Assembly (NCBI GenBank): GCA_009779515.1
Contig: WREE01000016.1
Coordinates: 1 to 20,183, forward strand
Source: Symbiobacteriaceae bacterium
GTDB taxonomy: Bacteria; Bacillota; JAAYKD01; WRDA01
Length of the DNA: 20,183 bases
Reading direction: 5' to 3'
Notes under the pieces: generated by a model
Databases searched by the model: none
Told to the model about the DNA's origin: nothing
Seen by the model: only the letters and a program-made list of their open reading frames with translations
Made by a program: the position numbers and the translations under genes
Shown: one piece after another, positions 1 to 6,704 of the stretch
Numbering within the stretch: position 1 is the first letter of the stretch
How the letters are laid out: each line of letters starts with the position of its first letter

Positions 1-731
1 ATTTCACCCAATACCGAGATGTCACCTGTGGCTCGCACCGTAAAACCGTCCATGATGGTACCGCGAATGGTGAGTGAGCCGTCGAAGTCGATATTACCGG
101 TGGAGAAGTCGATATTTTCGAACTCCAGATGGCTTACTACCCCCAGGCGACCGTTAATCTCCTGGAGCATGCCGCTGCGCATAGCCCGCAGTACTACAAT
201 GCCATTTTCCTCTTCTTCGGTAACGGAATCTTTATCGTAAACCAGGGGGGCATCAATGCCATCGGTGGCATTGATAATCTTACCCCGCACGTTGACTCCG
301 GCAATGCCCAGAGTAGGGGGCTTCTTTTCGCCTAGCCAATCACCTTCCTGAATAGATTGCATCAGGTTAATATTGTAAAAGTTAGTGGAGCCGTCCTGCT
401 GCACCTCCGGGTTGGCTTCAGGAATCTCGAACATGGTTATTTCGGCATCCTTGCCATGGATAGGGATTTTAGCGGTAGCCACCACATAGGGATTATCGGT
501 GTCCAGCTTACCTTCCAGGAAAGATACATCCAGCCCATAGGAGACCCGGTGCTGGCGCATCTTTAGCAAAATATACTTTCTAAGGTGTTCACGGTCGGCT
601 TGCTGCAGCAAATCGTGGGGGATTTGAAAGATAATAATCGCCGAGAGTTCGTCGTCAGGAATGATGATACGTAGCCCTTTGTCGAGAGCGTCAGAGAGTT
701 CCTTGGATATGGTATTACTGTTCTCGCTCAT
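1..731 (-). CDS. FapA/DUF342 family protein (3' end missing)
   Basis: The reading frame starts at ATG 731 and runs off the left edge, so about 243 N-terminal residues are visible. The N-terminal part (about residues 1-150) is a mixed alpha/beta region beginning MSENSNTISKELSDALDKG. From about residue 145 the chain takes on the glycine-spaced beta-strand pattern of the FapA/DUF342 beta-helix, with GVNVRGKI, GNIDFDGSLTIRG and DGFTVRATGDISVLGE. FapA proteins are linked to flagellar assembly or polar localisation in some Gram-negatives; in Bacillota the role is unclear, so I give no function beyond the family. A strong Shine-Dalgarno (AAGGAGGG) lies 6 bases before the ATG. The gene starts 11 bases after the stop of the cysteine-rich gene upstream, so the two are probably co-transcribed. 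The family call is strong because the beta-helix signature is distinctive. Confidence 0.85.
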   Translation of the reverse strand, partial: MSENSNTISKELSDALDKGLRIIIPDDELSAIIIFQIPHDLLQQADREHLRKYILLKMRQHRVSYGLDVSFLEGKLDTDNPYVVATAKIPIHGKDAEITMFEIPEANPEVQQDGSTNFYNINLMQSIQEGDWLGEKKPPTLGIAGVNVRGKIINATDGIDAPLVYDKDSVTEEEENGIVVLRAMRSGMLQEINGRLGVVSHLEFENIDFSTGNIDFDGSLTIRGTIMDGFTVRATGDISVLGE

Positions 732-742
732 ATCAACCCTCC

Positions 743-1246
743 TTATGTGAGTAAATTAATGCGGATATCTTCCAGGGCCTCCAGCAAGAGGCTTTGCTGC
801 TCAAACCAGGCTTGAAGCTGCCTGTCCCGGAGTAGCAGCCGGGTGCTTCGCCGCAACAGGTAACGAAAAATGCCTCGCTGGGGGTAGTTGCCGGCTGCCA
901 GAGGGCAGATGGGGTAGGCGCGGGGATCGTAGATAATACTTATAGCCGCCGAGGCACTCTCCCTGGCGGTTATTAAGGTAAAGAAGGGGAAGATGCGGCA
1001 CGCCCAGGGGCGTTTCTGACGTTCACAAGTTCCCGAGCAGACCAAAATAGTCTCTTCATCTTCGTGGACGTAGCGAAAGCCTGGTTGGGAACCCAGCAGC
1101 TCCTCTTCTCCCGGGAGTAGCAGCATGCCAACCTCTTCCCCCCGGCAACAGCGCCGGTTGCAGAGTTCGCCGCAATCGACGGGGAGAGGGGTGGCGGAGC
1201 CCAGCAGTTGATAAGCCTGCTCAAGGAGGGAGCCGGTTTTGGCCAT
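743..1246 (-). CDS. YkgJ-like cysteine-rich protein (putative metal-binding)
   Basis: A 167-residue protein with cysteines arranged like the YkgJ/CxxCxxCC zinc- or iron-chelating domain family. C25, C29, C33 and C34 lie near the N-terminus (CGELCNRRCC). C70, C74 and C83 follow in the middle (VCSGTCERQKRPWACRIFPFF), and C118 lies in YPICPLAAG. The central P-W-x-C-R-x-F-P run resembles the R-P-x-x-C-R-x-[FY]-P motif of that family. There is no signal peptide or membrane segment, so it is probably cytosolic. The function is unknown; a bound metal or Fe-S cluster is inference. The start at ATG 1246 has GAGGAGG 8 bases upstream. It lies between a dispersed repeat and the FapA-like gene, with an 11-base gap to the latter, which suggests a two-gene unit. 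It could instead be a lineage-specific relative outside the core YkgJ family. Confidence 0.75.
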   Translation of the reverse strand: MAKTGSLLEQAYQLLGSATPLPVDCGELCNRRCCRGEEVGMLLLPGEEELLGSQPGFRYVHEDEETILVCSGTCERQKRPWACRIFPFFTLITARESASAAISIIYDPRAYPICPLAAGNYPQRGIFRYLLRRSTRLLLRDRQLQAWFEQQSLLLEALEDIRINLLT

Positions 1247-1313
1247 TAATCCAGCCTCCTCTTGGCTAAGATAATCGAAAAACAGGATTTTGAAAGGGAC
1301 AAGTAGAAGTATA

Positions 1314-1374
1314 GGAGTAGAAGCCCATGAAACAAAATTTCACCCATGGCATGATAGAAACGGGCTTCTACTCC
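1314..1374 (+). repeat. Dispersed structured repeat, copy 1
   Basis: Perfect 13-base inverted repeats (GGAGTAGAAGCCC at 1314-1326, GGGCTTCTACTCC at 1362-1374) enclose an inner hairpin TGAAA/TTTCA (1328-1332 and 1338-1342) and a segment CCATGGCATGATAGAAAC. The same layout occurs at 6488-6544 and 14820-14876, with a decayed copy at 6647-6691. Identity with copy 2 continues past the right arm (CGCCACGGGA, 1374-1383). A small extra stem, GGGA/TCCC, follows at 1380-1392. It lies downstream of the D-aminoacylase stop, between that gene and the cysteine-rich gene. It reads in the plus orientation although the flanking genes are on minus. The rest of the 167-base gap has no convincing gene. Confidence 0.85.
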
Positions 1375-1413
1375 GCCACGGGAGCTGTTCCCGCCAGCAG
1401 ATACCTAAGCTAA

Positions 1414-3030
1414 CTACTTTATTTCCTGGCGGCGTATCATCTTGCCAGCTTTGGCGCCAGTGTGTTTGTCGCCATCGACGGTTAGCACACCGTTAACCCA
1501 CACCTTGCAGATCCCTACCGGGAACTGGCTGGGGTTGACATAGTCCCCCTGGGAGTTGACCGTGGCAGGATCGAAGAGGACTAAATCGGCTTTCTTGCCG
1601 GGGTGAATAAAACCCCTGTCTTTAAGGCGTATGCGCAAAGCCGGCGCGGCGGACATTTTGCGCACCGCTTCTTCCTGGCTAAAGAGACCGACATCCCGGG
1701 CATAATGTCCCAAGACCTTCACGAAGGAGCCGTACCCTCGGGGGTGGGCTTTGCCGCGAGAGGGACCTTCATTATTAGTGCCACTGGAATCGGAACCTAC
1801 CATTTGCAGCCTGTGCTGCATAATACGCTCTACATCTTCGTCGCCCATAGCGAAGTAGACGATGGAGACACGGTCACCGCCACGCCGGATAATCAGCTCA
1901 CAGCAGGCATCCCAGGGGTCCATCCCCCAGATTTCGCCAATTTCGGCTACCGATTTTCCCTCCAGATCTCGGTCAGGACTATAGCCGGTAACCATGATAT
2001 TCTCCCAGCCGACCCCTTTCCAAATGCTGAACCAACCGTCTATACCTTCAGGGTTGATGACATCTGCCAGGATACGAGCCTTTTCTGCCGGATCCTGTAG
2101 CCGCTCTACCAGCTTCTTTTTACCGCCGACATGAGACCAAGGTGGCAAAGCTGCATCCAGCCCGGTAGCGGCAGCAGTGTAAGGATATTGGTCGAAGGTG
2201 ACATCGATACCCTCGGCAACCGCATCGTCTAACAGCTGGAGAATTTCCTTAGATTGTCCCCACATATGCCTTCCCATAGCTTTAAGGTGGGAAATTTGCA
2301 CCGGCACCTTGGCTTGGCGAGCGATATTAATCGCCTCGTTCAGAGCAGTGAAGACCGTGTCGTTCTCACCGCGAATATGCGTGTTGTAGATACCTCCGTA
2401 CGGAGTCGTTTCTTTGATGAGTTCAATAATTTCCGCTTCCTCGGCATAAACTCCCGGAGTGTAGATTAAACCGGTGGAGACCCCTACGGCGCCATCTTCC
2501 ATAGCTTGGCGCACTAGCTGCTTCATGGCAGCCAACTGTTCCTCGTTAGCCGGAGAGCTGTCGAAGCCCATAACATAATTGCGGATAGTACCTTGTCCCA
2601 CCCAAAAGACGGCATTTTGGCTGATGCCACGTTTATCGACTTCGGCAAAGTAATCTGCCACAGTGGTGCCTTCGTAAGGGGGAAGATCCGGGTTTTGCTG
2701 TTGTTGCATCCGTCTGCCTTCAGCAAGCATGGCAGGAGAGCGGGGAGCTGCCGAACCGCCACAGTTGCCTAACCCCGCCGTGGTAACCCCTTGACGGATA
2801 TGGGAATGAGCTTCACCGCCTGCTAAAAAATTAGAATCGGAGTGGGTATGCAGGTCGATAAACCCAGGTGCCAGGGCTAACCCGTTGCCGGCGATGGTCT
2901 CTTTCGCCTCGAAGGCGCTGAGCTCTCCGATGAGGGCGATAGTGTCACCCAGGATGGCTACATCTGCCAGATAGGATGGGGCGCCGCTACCGTCCATAAT
3001 GCGCACTTGCTTGATAATGAGATCGTACAC
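1414..3030 (-). CDS. N-acyl-D-amino-acid deacylase (D-aminoacylase)
   Basis: A 538-residue amidohydrolase that would hydrolyse N-acyl-D-amino acids to the free D-amino acid and a carboxylate. The N-terminus MYDLIIKQVRIMDGSG is typical of the family. The metal-binding HxH lies in GFIDLHTHSD (H61, H63), followed by the conserved cysteine in GLGNCGG (C90), further metal-ligand histidines in YNTHIRGEN and QISHLKAMG, and the catalytic Asp region MVGSDSSGTNNEG. The C-terminus FIHPGKKADLVLFDP is the usual second part of the beta-sandwich. I chose GTG 3030: it has AAGGGGG 8 bases upstream and gives the canonical MYDL start. A TTG three bases further out (3033) is also open but only 5 bases from that site. 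A promoter is visible at 3069-3097. Related dihydroorotase or hydantoinase activity is less likely given the length and the cysteine motif. Confidence 0.9.
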   Translation of the reverse strand: MYDLIIKQVRIMDGSGAPSYLADVAILGDTIALIGELSAFEAKETIAGNGLALAPGFIDLHTHSDSNFLAGGEAHSHIRQGVTTAGLGNCGGSAAPRSPAMLAEGRRMQQQQNPDLPPYEGTTVADYFAEVDKRGISQNAVFWVGQGTIRNYVMGFDSSPANEEQLAAMKQLVRQAMEDGAVGVSTGLIYTPGVYAEEAEIIELIKETTPYGGIYNTHIRGENDTVFTALNEAINIARQAKVPVQISHLKAMGRHMWGQSKEILQLLDDAVAEGIDVTFDQYPYTAAATGLDAALPPWSHVGGKKKLVERLQDPAEKARILADVINPEGIDGWFSIWKGVGWENIMVTGYSPDRDLEGKSVAEIGEIWGMDPWDACCELIIRRGGDRVSIVYFAMGDEDVERIMQHRLQMVGSDSSGTNNEGPSRGKAHPRGYGSFVKVLGHYARDVGLFSQEEAVRKMSAAPALRIRLKDRGFIHPGKKADLVLFDPATVNSQGDYVNPSQFPVGICKVWVNGVLTVDGDKHTGAKAGKMIRRQEIK

Positions 3031-3043
3031 CAATGTTTCCCCC

Positions 3044-3073
3044 TTGCCTTTTAGTTACATTAGAATGTATTAT
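3044..3073 (+). promoter_or_regulatory. Predicted promoter for the DUF4446 gene
   Basis: A -35 TTGCCT (3044-3049) and a -10 TATTAT (3068-3073) are separated by 18 bases. Transcription would start near 3080, about 60 bases before the likely GTG start at 3139. The two -10 hexamers of this promoter and the opposing one share five bases, so RNA polymerase could probably occupy only one of the two at a time. Confidence 0.5.
3056..3069. promoter_or_regulatory. Candidate operator: inverted repeat in divergent promoter
   Basis: TACATT-AG-AATGTA is a perfect 6+6 inverted repeat with a 2-base centre. It lies across the spacer and -10 edge of the plus promoter and around the start point of the minus promoter, where a dimeric repressor would block both. 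No regulator gene lies next to it. That it is an operator is inference from position and symmetry. Confidence 0.35.
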
Positions 3074-3097
3074 GAAATTCCCCATAGCAAAAGTAAA
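3069..3097 (-). promoter_or_regulatory. Predicted promoter for the D-aminoacylase gene
   Basis: Read on the minus strand, a -35 TTTACT (3097-3092) and a -10 CATAAT (3074-3069) are separated by 17 bases. The -10 matches TATAAT at five of six positions and the -35 matches TTGACA at four. Transcription would begin near 3062, about 30 bases before the GTG start. It overlaps the opposing promoter for the DUF4446 gene. Confidence 0.5.
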
Positions 3098-3138
3098 AAC
3101 CTTCTTCGCCATTATTTTATGTAATAGAGGTGTGTCCG

Positions 3139-4287
3139 GTGGAAAACGCTCTTGCTTACTTTGCCGATCACGCTCAGGAGCTGGCACCTCTGCTGCTGGC
3201 AAGCTGCGTGGTCTTGCTGTTGTTATCCCTTATCCTGGCGGTCTGTTTTTGGCGTATCTTCAATGGCTTAAAGGTGTACCGTTCCATTATGGACCATCTG
3301 GGGAATGAAGATGCTGCCGATAATCTAGCAGAACTCTTAAACAAGGTCACCCTTTTAGAGCAAAGGGTCGGCCAGGGAGAACAGACGCTGCAGAACCAAA
3401 ACCGTATGCTGCAAAGCCACGGAGAGCACCTAACCAAAGTGGTGCAGCAGGTTAACTTAGTGCGCTACAATGCTTTTCCCGATGTAGCGGGAGACCAGAG
3501 CTACTCTTTGGCATTCTTGAATAACCTGGGGGATGGAGTGGTGATCACCACCCTTCATGGCCGCACCGAAGCTCGTACCTATGCCAAAGCAGTCCAACGG
3601 GGAAGTTCTGTCTATCCGTTGCTTCCCGAGGAGAAGCAGGCCATTGCTCAGGCTCTGGGAGGAAGCCGGGTGGAACCTTCTGCCGAAGAAAGGGAGGCCC
3701 CCCTTCCGGAAGTGGGTGGTCAGGATCGGGCATATCTGTTGGGGCGTGTCCAAGAGATGCAGAGTTACCAACAGTTGCGTAAGTCCACCCCTACTCCTAC
3801 CCCTACTCCGACAGGGGAAGTTACCCCCCTCGGGGGGGCTGGTGAGTATACCCGGGTTATCTCTTCGGCACCGCCTAATCCTGTGGGACGCTTACCGGAA
3901 AGGGTGCCCCGCACTTCCCTTAGCGGTCGCGCTCGTTCCGGCGTGGCTCCCCGTGAGGAAGCGGCTGGGGAGCCGGTGGCAAACAGCTCCGGGGATCAGG
4001 TTTCTAAGGATACAGCAGTTTTTGAAGTGGCTAAAGCAGTTACTGCCCCGGAACCAGAGACGGAAGTGAGCATAGCTGTGGCGGAGCCGATACCTGCCAC
4101 CCCCCCTGCCACCTTGCCGGAGCTGGAAGCTCTGGCGGAGAAGTTACCCGCTAACGCCGAAATACCGGTGGCAGATCCCGCCAAGGAAAGCTCCGAGGAG
4201 GAAGAGCTGTGGAGTAAAGATAAAGATACTCCTCCTCCCTGGGTGGCTACCGAGGGTGCCGGCATTAAGAAAGTCCGCCCCTTCTAA
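3139..4287 (+). CDS. DUF4446 family membrane protein with long low-complexity tail
   Basis: The N-terminus has one membrane segment (about residues 16-38, APLLLASCVVLLLLSLILAV). A predicted coiled-coil stretch follows at about 60-105. The DUF4446 core is at about 105-175 (NLVRYNAFPDVAGDQSYSLA, DGVVITTLHGRTEARTYAKAV, YPLLPEEKQAI). Function unknown; in Clostridia this family is commonly encoded beside parB. I chose GTG 3139, with AGAGGTG 6 bases upstream; GTG 3130 is also open but lacks a clear site. From the start at 3139 the protein is 382 residues. Family members are usually about 150-170 residues. The extra 200 or so residues are Pro/Glu/Ala-rich and include a TPTPTPTPT run (217-225). No catalytic motif is visible in the tail. 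The stop overlaps the tcdA stop on the other strand. Confidence 0.85.
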   Translation: MENALAYFADHAQELAPLLLASCVVLLLLSLILAVCFWRIFNGLKVYRSIMDHLGNEDAADNLAELLNKVTLLEQRVGQGEQTLQNQNRMLQSHGEHLTKVVQQVNLVRYNAFPDVAGDQSYSLAFLNNLGDGVVITTLHGRTEARTYAKAVQRGSSVYPLLPEEKQAIAQALGGSRVEPSAEEREAPLPEVGGQDRAYLLGRVQEMQSYQQLRKSTPTPTPTPTGEVTPLGGAGEYTRVISSAPPNPVGRLPERVPRTSLSGRARSGVAPREEAAGEPVANSSGDQVSKDTAVFEVAKAVTAPEPETEVSIAVAEPIPATPPATLPELEALAEKLPANAEIPVADPAKESSEEEELWSKDKDTPPPWVATEGAGIKKVRPF

Positions 4288-5033
4288 CCTTCAGCGGCAA
4301 GAGCCGTTATCACCACCCCGGCAGCGATAAGCCCTGCTTGTCCGGGTATGTAGGAGACACTCCCTACCCGACTATTCTCTTCCCTTTGGGGATTAGCCGG
4401 TAGGGGCGGAAGTGGCGAAAAGACTACGGTAATGCCAGAGTTAAGACCGTAGTCTCGGAGCAAGCGGCGTCGCAGAGCCCGGGCTACCGGGCAGGTGTGA
4501 CTCTGGCTGATATCGGTTACGGTAAACTGTGCTAGAGGGGATATGCGGTTGCCTGTCCCCAACACCGAAACCACTTTTACTCCTAAGGTTACCGCAGCTG
4601 CCAGCAAAGCTGCTTTGGCAGGAAGGTCATCGATGGCATCTACCAGCCAGTGAGGTGTGGGTGCGAGACTTCCATCCAGGAAAGAGACGGCATTGGCAGG
4701 CGTTACCCAATCTGAGATAGTTGTCACCTGGCAGGCGGGGTTGATGGCGGCGAGCCGTCTCGCGGCAACCGCAGTTTTTAATTCGCCTAAGGTGCTGTGC
4801 AGTGCCAGGAGCTGCCGGTTTAAGTTACTTAATGTAACTATATCTCCGTCGACCAGGGTAAGGGTAGCTATACCGCTGCGAGCTAAAGCTTCAACGGCAA
4901 AGGAGCCCACCCCCCCTAGTCCCGCGACTAGTACTCGGCTGTTAGCCAACTGGGTTAAAGCTGTAGCTCCCAGCAGTTGGCGGCTGCGTAGCCAGGGGTC
5001 TTGCGGCTCGGTTATGCTGCGCTTTTCGGACAA
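4284..5033 (-). CDS. tcdA: tRNA threonylcarbamoyladenosine dehydratase (ThiF/E1-like)
   Basis: An E1-like, ATP-dependent enzyme of the TcdA/CsdL group, which cyclises t6A to ct6A at position 37 of ANN-decoding tRNAs. The Rossmann nucleotide-binding loop is GLGGVGS (38-44), followed by LVDGD with D62 and the SNLNRQ motif (69-74). Family features continue with VDAIDDLPAKAAL, SVLGTGNRISP, CPVARALRRRL and a C-terminal GSVSYIPGQAGLIAAG. The protein is 249 residues, as expected for TcdA. The start is TTG 5033, with AAGGAGAG 6-7 bases upstream. A longer open frame back to 5093 lacks such a site and would run into the divergent DUF5711 gene. The stop overlaps the convergent DUF4446 stop by three bases, with no terminator between. 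Other ThiF/MoeB-like adenylyltransferases are less likely because of the GTGN and PGQAGL motifs. Confidence 0.88.
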   Translation of the reverse strand: MSEKRSITEPQDPWLRSRQLLGATALTQLANSRVLVAGLGGVGSFAVEALARSGIATLTLVDGDIVTLSNLNRQLLALHSTLGELKTAVAARRLAAINPACQVTTISDWVTPANAVSFLDGSLAPTPHWLVDAIDDLPAKAALLAAAVTLGVKVVSVLGTGNRISPLAQFTVTDISQSHTCPVARALRRRLLRDYGLNSGITVVFSPLPPLPANPQREENSRVGSVSYIPGQAGLIAAGVVITALAAEG

Positions 5034-5086
5034 TACCCTCTCTCCTTGCCTAAAAATTACACCGTGAACATGAAACGAGGAAATCC

Positions 5087-6493
5087 ATGCCAAACAGGTA
5101 TCGTATTTTATCTATTGGAAACACTCCCCCTCATCGTCAAACCGCCAAGGAAGAAGGTGCGGCACCCTCCGGGACAGGGAAGCGCCGCATTCCCAGGCGG
5201 CACCGTCTGAATGCTTTCTGGCCTTTTACAGCCATGTCGGGAGTTAAGCTCTCCCTCGCCTTGCTGAAGCGTATCTTGCTTCACGCTCTGCGGCTCATCC
5301 GCAACAGCTTGGTGTGGGCTCTTTTTGCCCTCTGCAGTGTTGGGCTGGCGTTAACTATGCTCACCGCCCAAGCGCCCTGGAATCTTATTTTGGGGCAACC
5401 CCCCAGTAACGACCTGACCGCGCGGGTGGTTTGGTTCAACGAAGATCAACAGTATGGTCTCGACCAACTGGTAGCTGTAGCTGATGATGGCAGTATTCTG
5501 GCGATGCAGCTTTCGGCTACCACCGGCAATGCTTTAGCTATCGATTCTCGGGGCGATCCCCACAAATCTTATAATGTCATCTTTAGGGAATACACCTCCT
5601 TTCTCTGGGCAGATAACTACAGCTCAGTCTGGTTGCATAGGGGGAACAAGCTGCTGCAGAAGCTGGATTTTGAAGGTAACCTCTTATGGCAGCGCCAACT
5701 GGATTTTTGGGCGGAGGCAGGCTGGTGCTCCCGGGATGGCTATATTCTGGTTTTAGTCATCGAATCGCCTTTAAACCAACTGCTTATCCTTTACTCCCCC
5801 AGTGGTGCCGAGGTCTGGACTTACAGCTTAAACAACGCCACTCTCATTAGCGCTGCAGTTGCCAGCCGGGGGAGCGGAGTAGCGCTCTCCCTGTTGAGCT
5901 ATAACACTGCTACCCCTACCAGTCTGGCGCATCTGCTAGACCAGCACGGTAAGCTGGTGATGGTAGGGAACTTGGGCGAGGGAACGCCTCGGGTAACCGC
6001 CATCAGTCAAGATGGGGTGGTGGCTGCGGTAGGAAATAATTATAAGATCGTTTTGCTCATCAACAAGCCGGGGATGGCCCCTGGAGAGATACTGCTCCGC
6101 AGTGAGCTGACCGTTTTAGCGCTGGGTGCCAGAGGGAAGGTGCTGACCACGGCAGCCAGCTTAGAGGGAGGTATTGGGCGCGACCGTAACCGCAACGAAA
6201 TTGTTACCTATAGCCTTAGTAGCGAAGGGGAGGCACTAAGCGCCGAGCCTTTACGCACTTATCACTTAGGGGAGGAAGTTATTTCCCTGGAAGTTTCCCA
6301 GGATGAAACAACCGTCTTTATTACTACGTCCGAGTGGCTGCGTGTTTTTACCACCACGGGAGAAGCCAGATGGGGTATTGAGGAGAAAGATATTGGCGCC
6401 AAGCTGGTACAGACGGTGGTAGCTCCCCAAGGAGCGATTGTAGGTATCTTGGACGAAAAAATGCGCATGAGCATATGGAAAGATCCAGAGTAG
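5087..6493 (+). CDS. DUF5711-like membrane-anchored beta-propeller protein
   Basis: A 468-residue protein. The first 70 residues are basic and probably cytoplasmic. One membrane segment lies at about 73-94 (SLVWALFALCSVGLALTMLT). The large remainder would be outside the cell. It reads as repeated four-strand blades of WD40/PQQ-like type: VAVADDGSILAMQ, LQKLDFEGNLLWQRQ, LLILYSPSGAEVWTYS, VTAISQDGVVAAVGNN, SLEVSQDETTVFITT, LRVFTTTGEARW. This architecture, and the CvpA gene next downstream, fit the DUF5711 family seen in Clostridia. Its function is unknown. ATG 5087 has GAGGAAA 5 bases upstream and lies 53 bases from the divergent tcdA start. The stop codon lies inside the left arm of a dispersed repeat. 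I see no catalytic motif; a binding or scaffold role is inference. Confidence 0.75.
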   Translation: MPNRYRILSIGNTPPHRQTAKEEGAAPSGTGKRRIPRRHRLNAFWPFTAMSGVKLSLALLKRILLHALRLIRNSLVWALFALCSVGLALTMLTAQAPWNLILGQPPSNDLTARVVWFNEDQQYGLDQLVAVADDGSILAMQLSATTGNALAIDSRGDPHKSYNVIFREYTSFLWADNYSSVWLHRGNKLLQKLDFEGNLLWQRQLDFWAEAGWCSRDGYILVLVIESPLNQLLILYSPSGAEVWTYSLNNATLISAAVASRGSGVALSLLSYNTATPTSLAHLLDQHGKLVMVGNLGEGTPRVTAISQDGVVAAVGNNYKIVLLINKPGMAPGEILLRSELTVLALGARGKVLTTAASLEGGIGRDRNRNEIVTYSLSSEGEALSAEPLRTYHLGEEVISLEVSQDETTVFITTSEWLRVFTTTGEARWGIEEKDIGAKLVQTVVAPQGAIVGILDEKMRMSIWKDPE

Positions 6494-6544
6494 AAGCCCA
6501 TGAACTGCGTTCACCAAGAGCATTATAGATGTGGGCTTCTACTC
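6488..6544 (+). repeat. Dispersed structured repeat, copy 2
   Basis: The left arm GAGTAGAAGCCCA (6488-6500) and right arm TGGGCTTCTACTC (6532-6544) are a perfect 13-base inverted repeat. The inner hairpin is TGAAC-TGC-GTTCA (6501-6513). The left arm contains the TAG stop codon of the DUF5711 gene (6491-6493). Identity with copy 1 continues to 6553 (CGCCACGGGA). Confidence 0.88.
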
Positions 6545-6563
6545 CGCCACGGGAACCGGGGCG

Positions 6564-6641
6564 CAGGAGCGAAGCTCCTGTAAGCGCAGGCGGGCTTTGC
6601 CTGCCGTAGCGACGGGGGTTTGGGGGCGGGTAGCCCCCATC
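6564..6641. repeat. Cluster of three short hairpins (REP-like)
   Basis: Three perfect stems follow one another: CAGGAGC-GAA-GCTCCTG (6564-6580), GCAGGC/GCCTGC with a 7-base loop (6586-6604), and TGGGGGC-GGGTA-GCCCCCA (6621-6639). The 20 bases at 6622-6641 recur exactly, in inverted orientation, at 14882-14901. None of the stems is followed by a T-run, so they are not standard intrinsic terminators. The 211 bases between DUF5711 and cvpA consist almost entirely of repeat copies and these hairpins. Confidence 0.75.
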
Positions 6642-6646
6642 TAGTA

Positions 6647-6691
6647 GAGTAGAATCTAATGAAATAAGTTTCACCCATGAGTATGATAGAA
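6647..6691 (+). repeat. Dispersed structured repeat, copy 4 (decayed, right arm lost)
   Basis: GAGTAGAA at 6647-6654, the inner hairpin TGAAA-TAAG-TTTCA (6660-6673) and CACCCATG..ATGATAGAA align with copy 1. The left arm has lost GCCC and no complementary right arm follows. The inner hairpin is intact although the outer stem is gone. Confidence 0.65.
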
Positions 6692-6704
6692 CAGGGGCAG
6701 TGTT

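Noticed and set aside
1603..2100. 165-residue plus-strand frame within the D-aminoacylase gene
   Set aside because: It is a shadow of the minus-strand gene: no family resemblance, and the antisense frame carries all catalytic motifs.
3781..3820. Micro-repeat of CCTACT units as a regulatory tandem repeat
   Set aside because: It encodes the TPTPTPTPT run in frame and is only about four units, so it is explained as coding low complexity.
5034..5093. Longer tcdA starting at TTG 5093
   Set aside because: No ribosome site lies there, it would overlap the divergent DUF5711 start, and TTG 5033 has AAGGAGAG at proper spacing.
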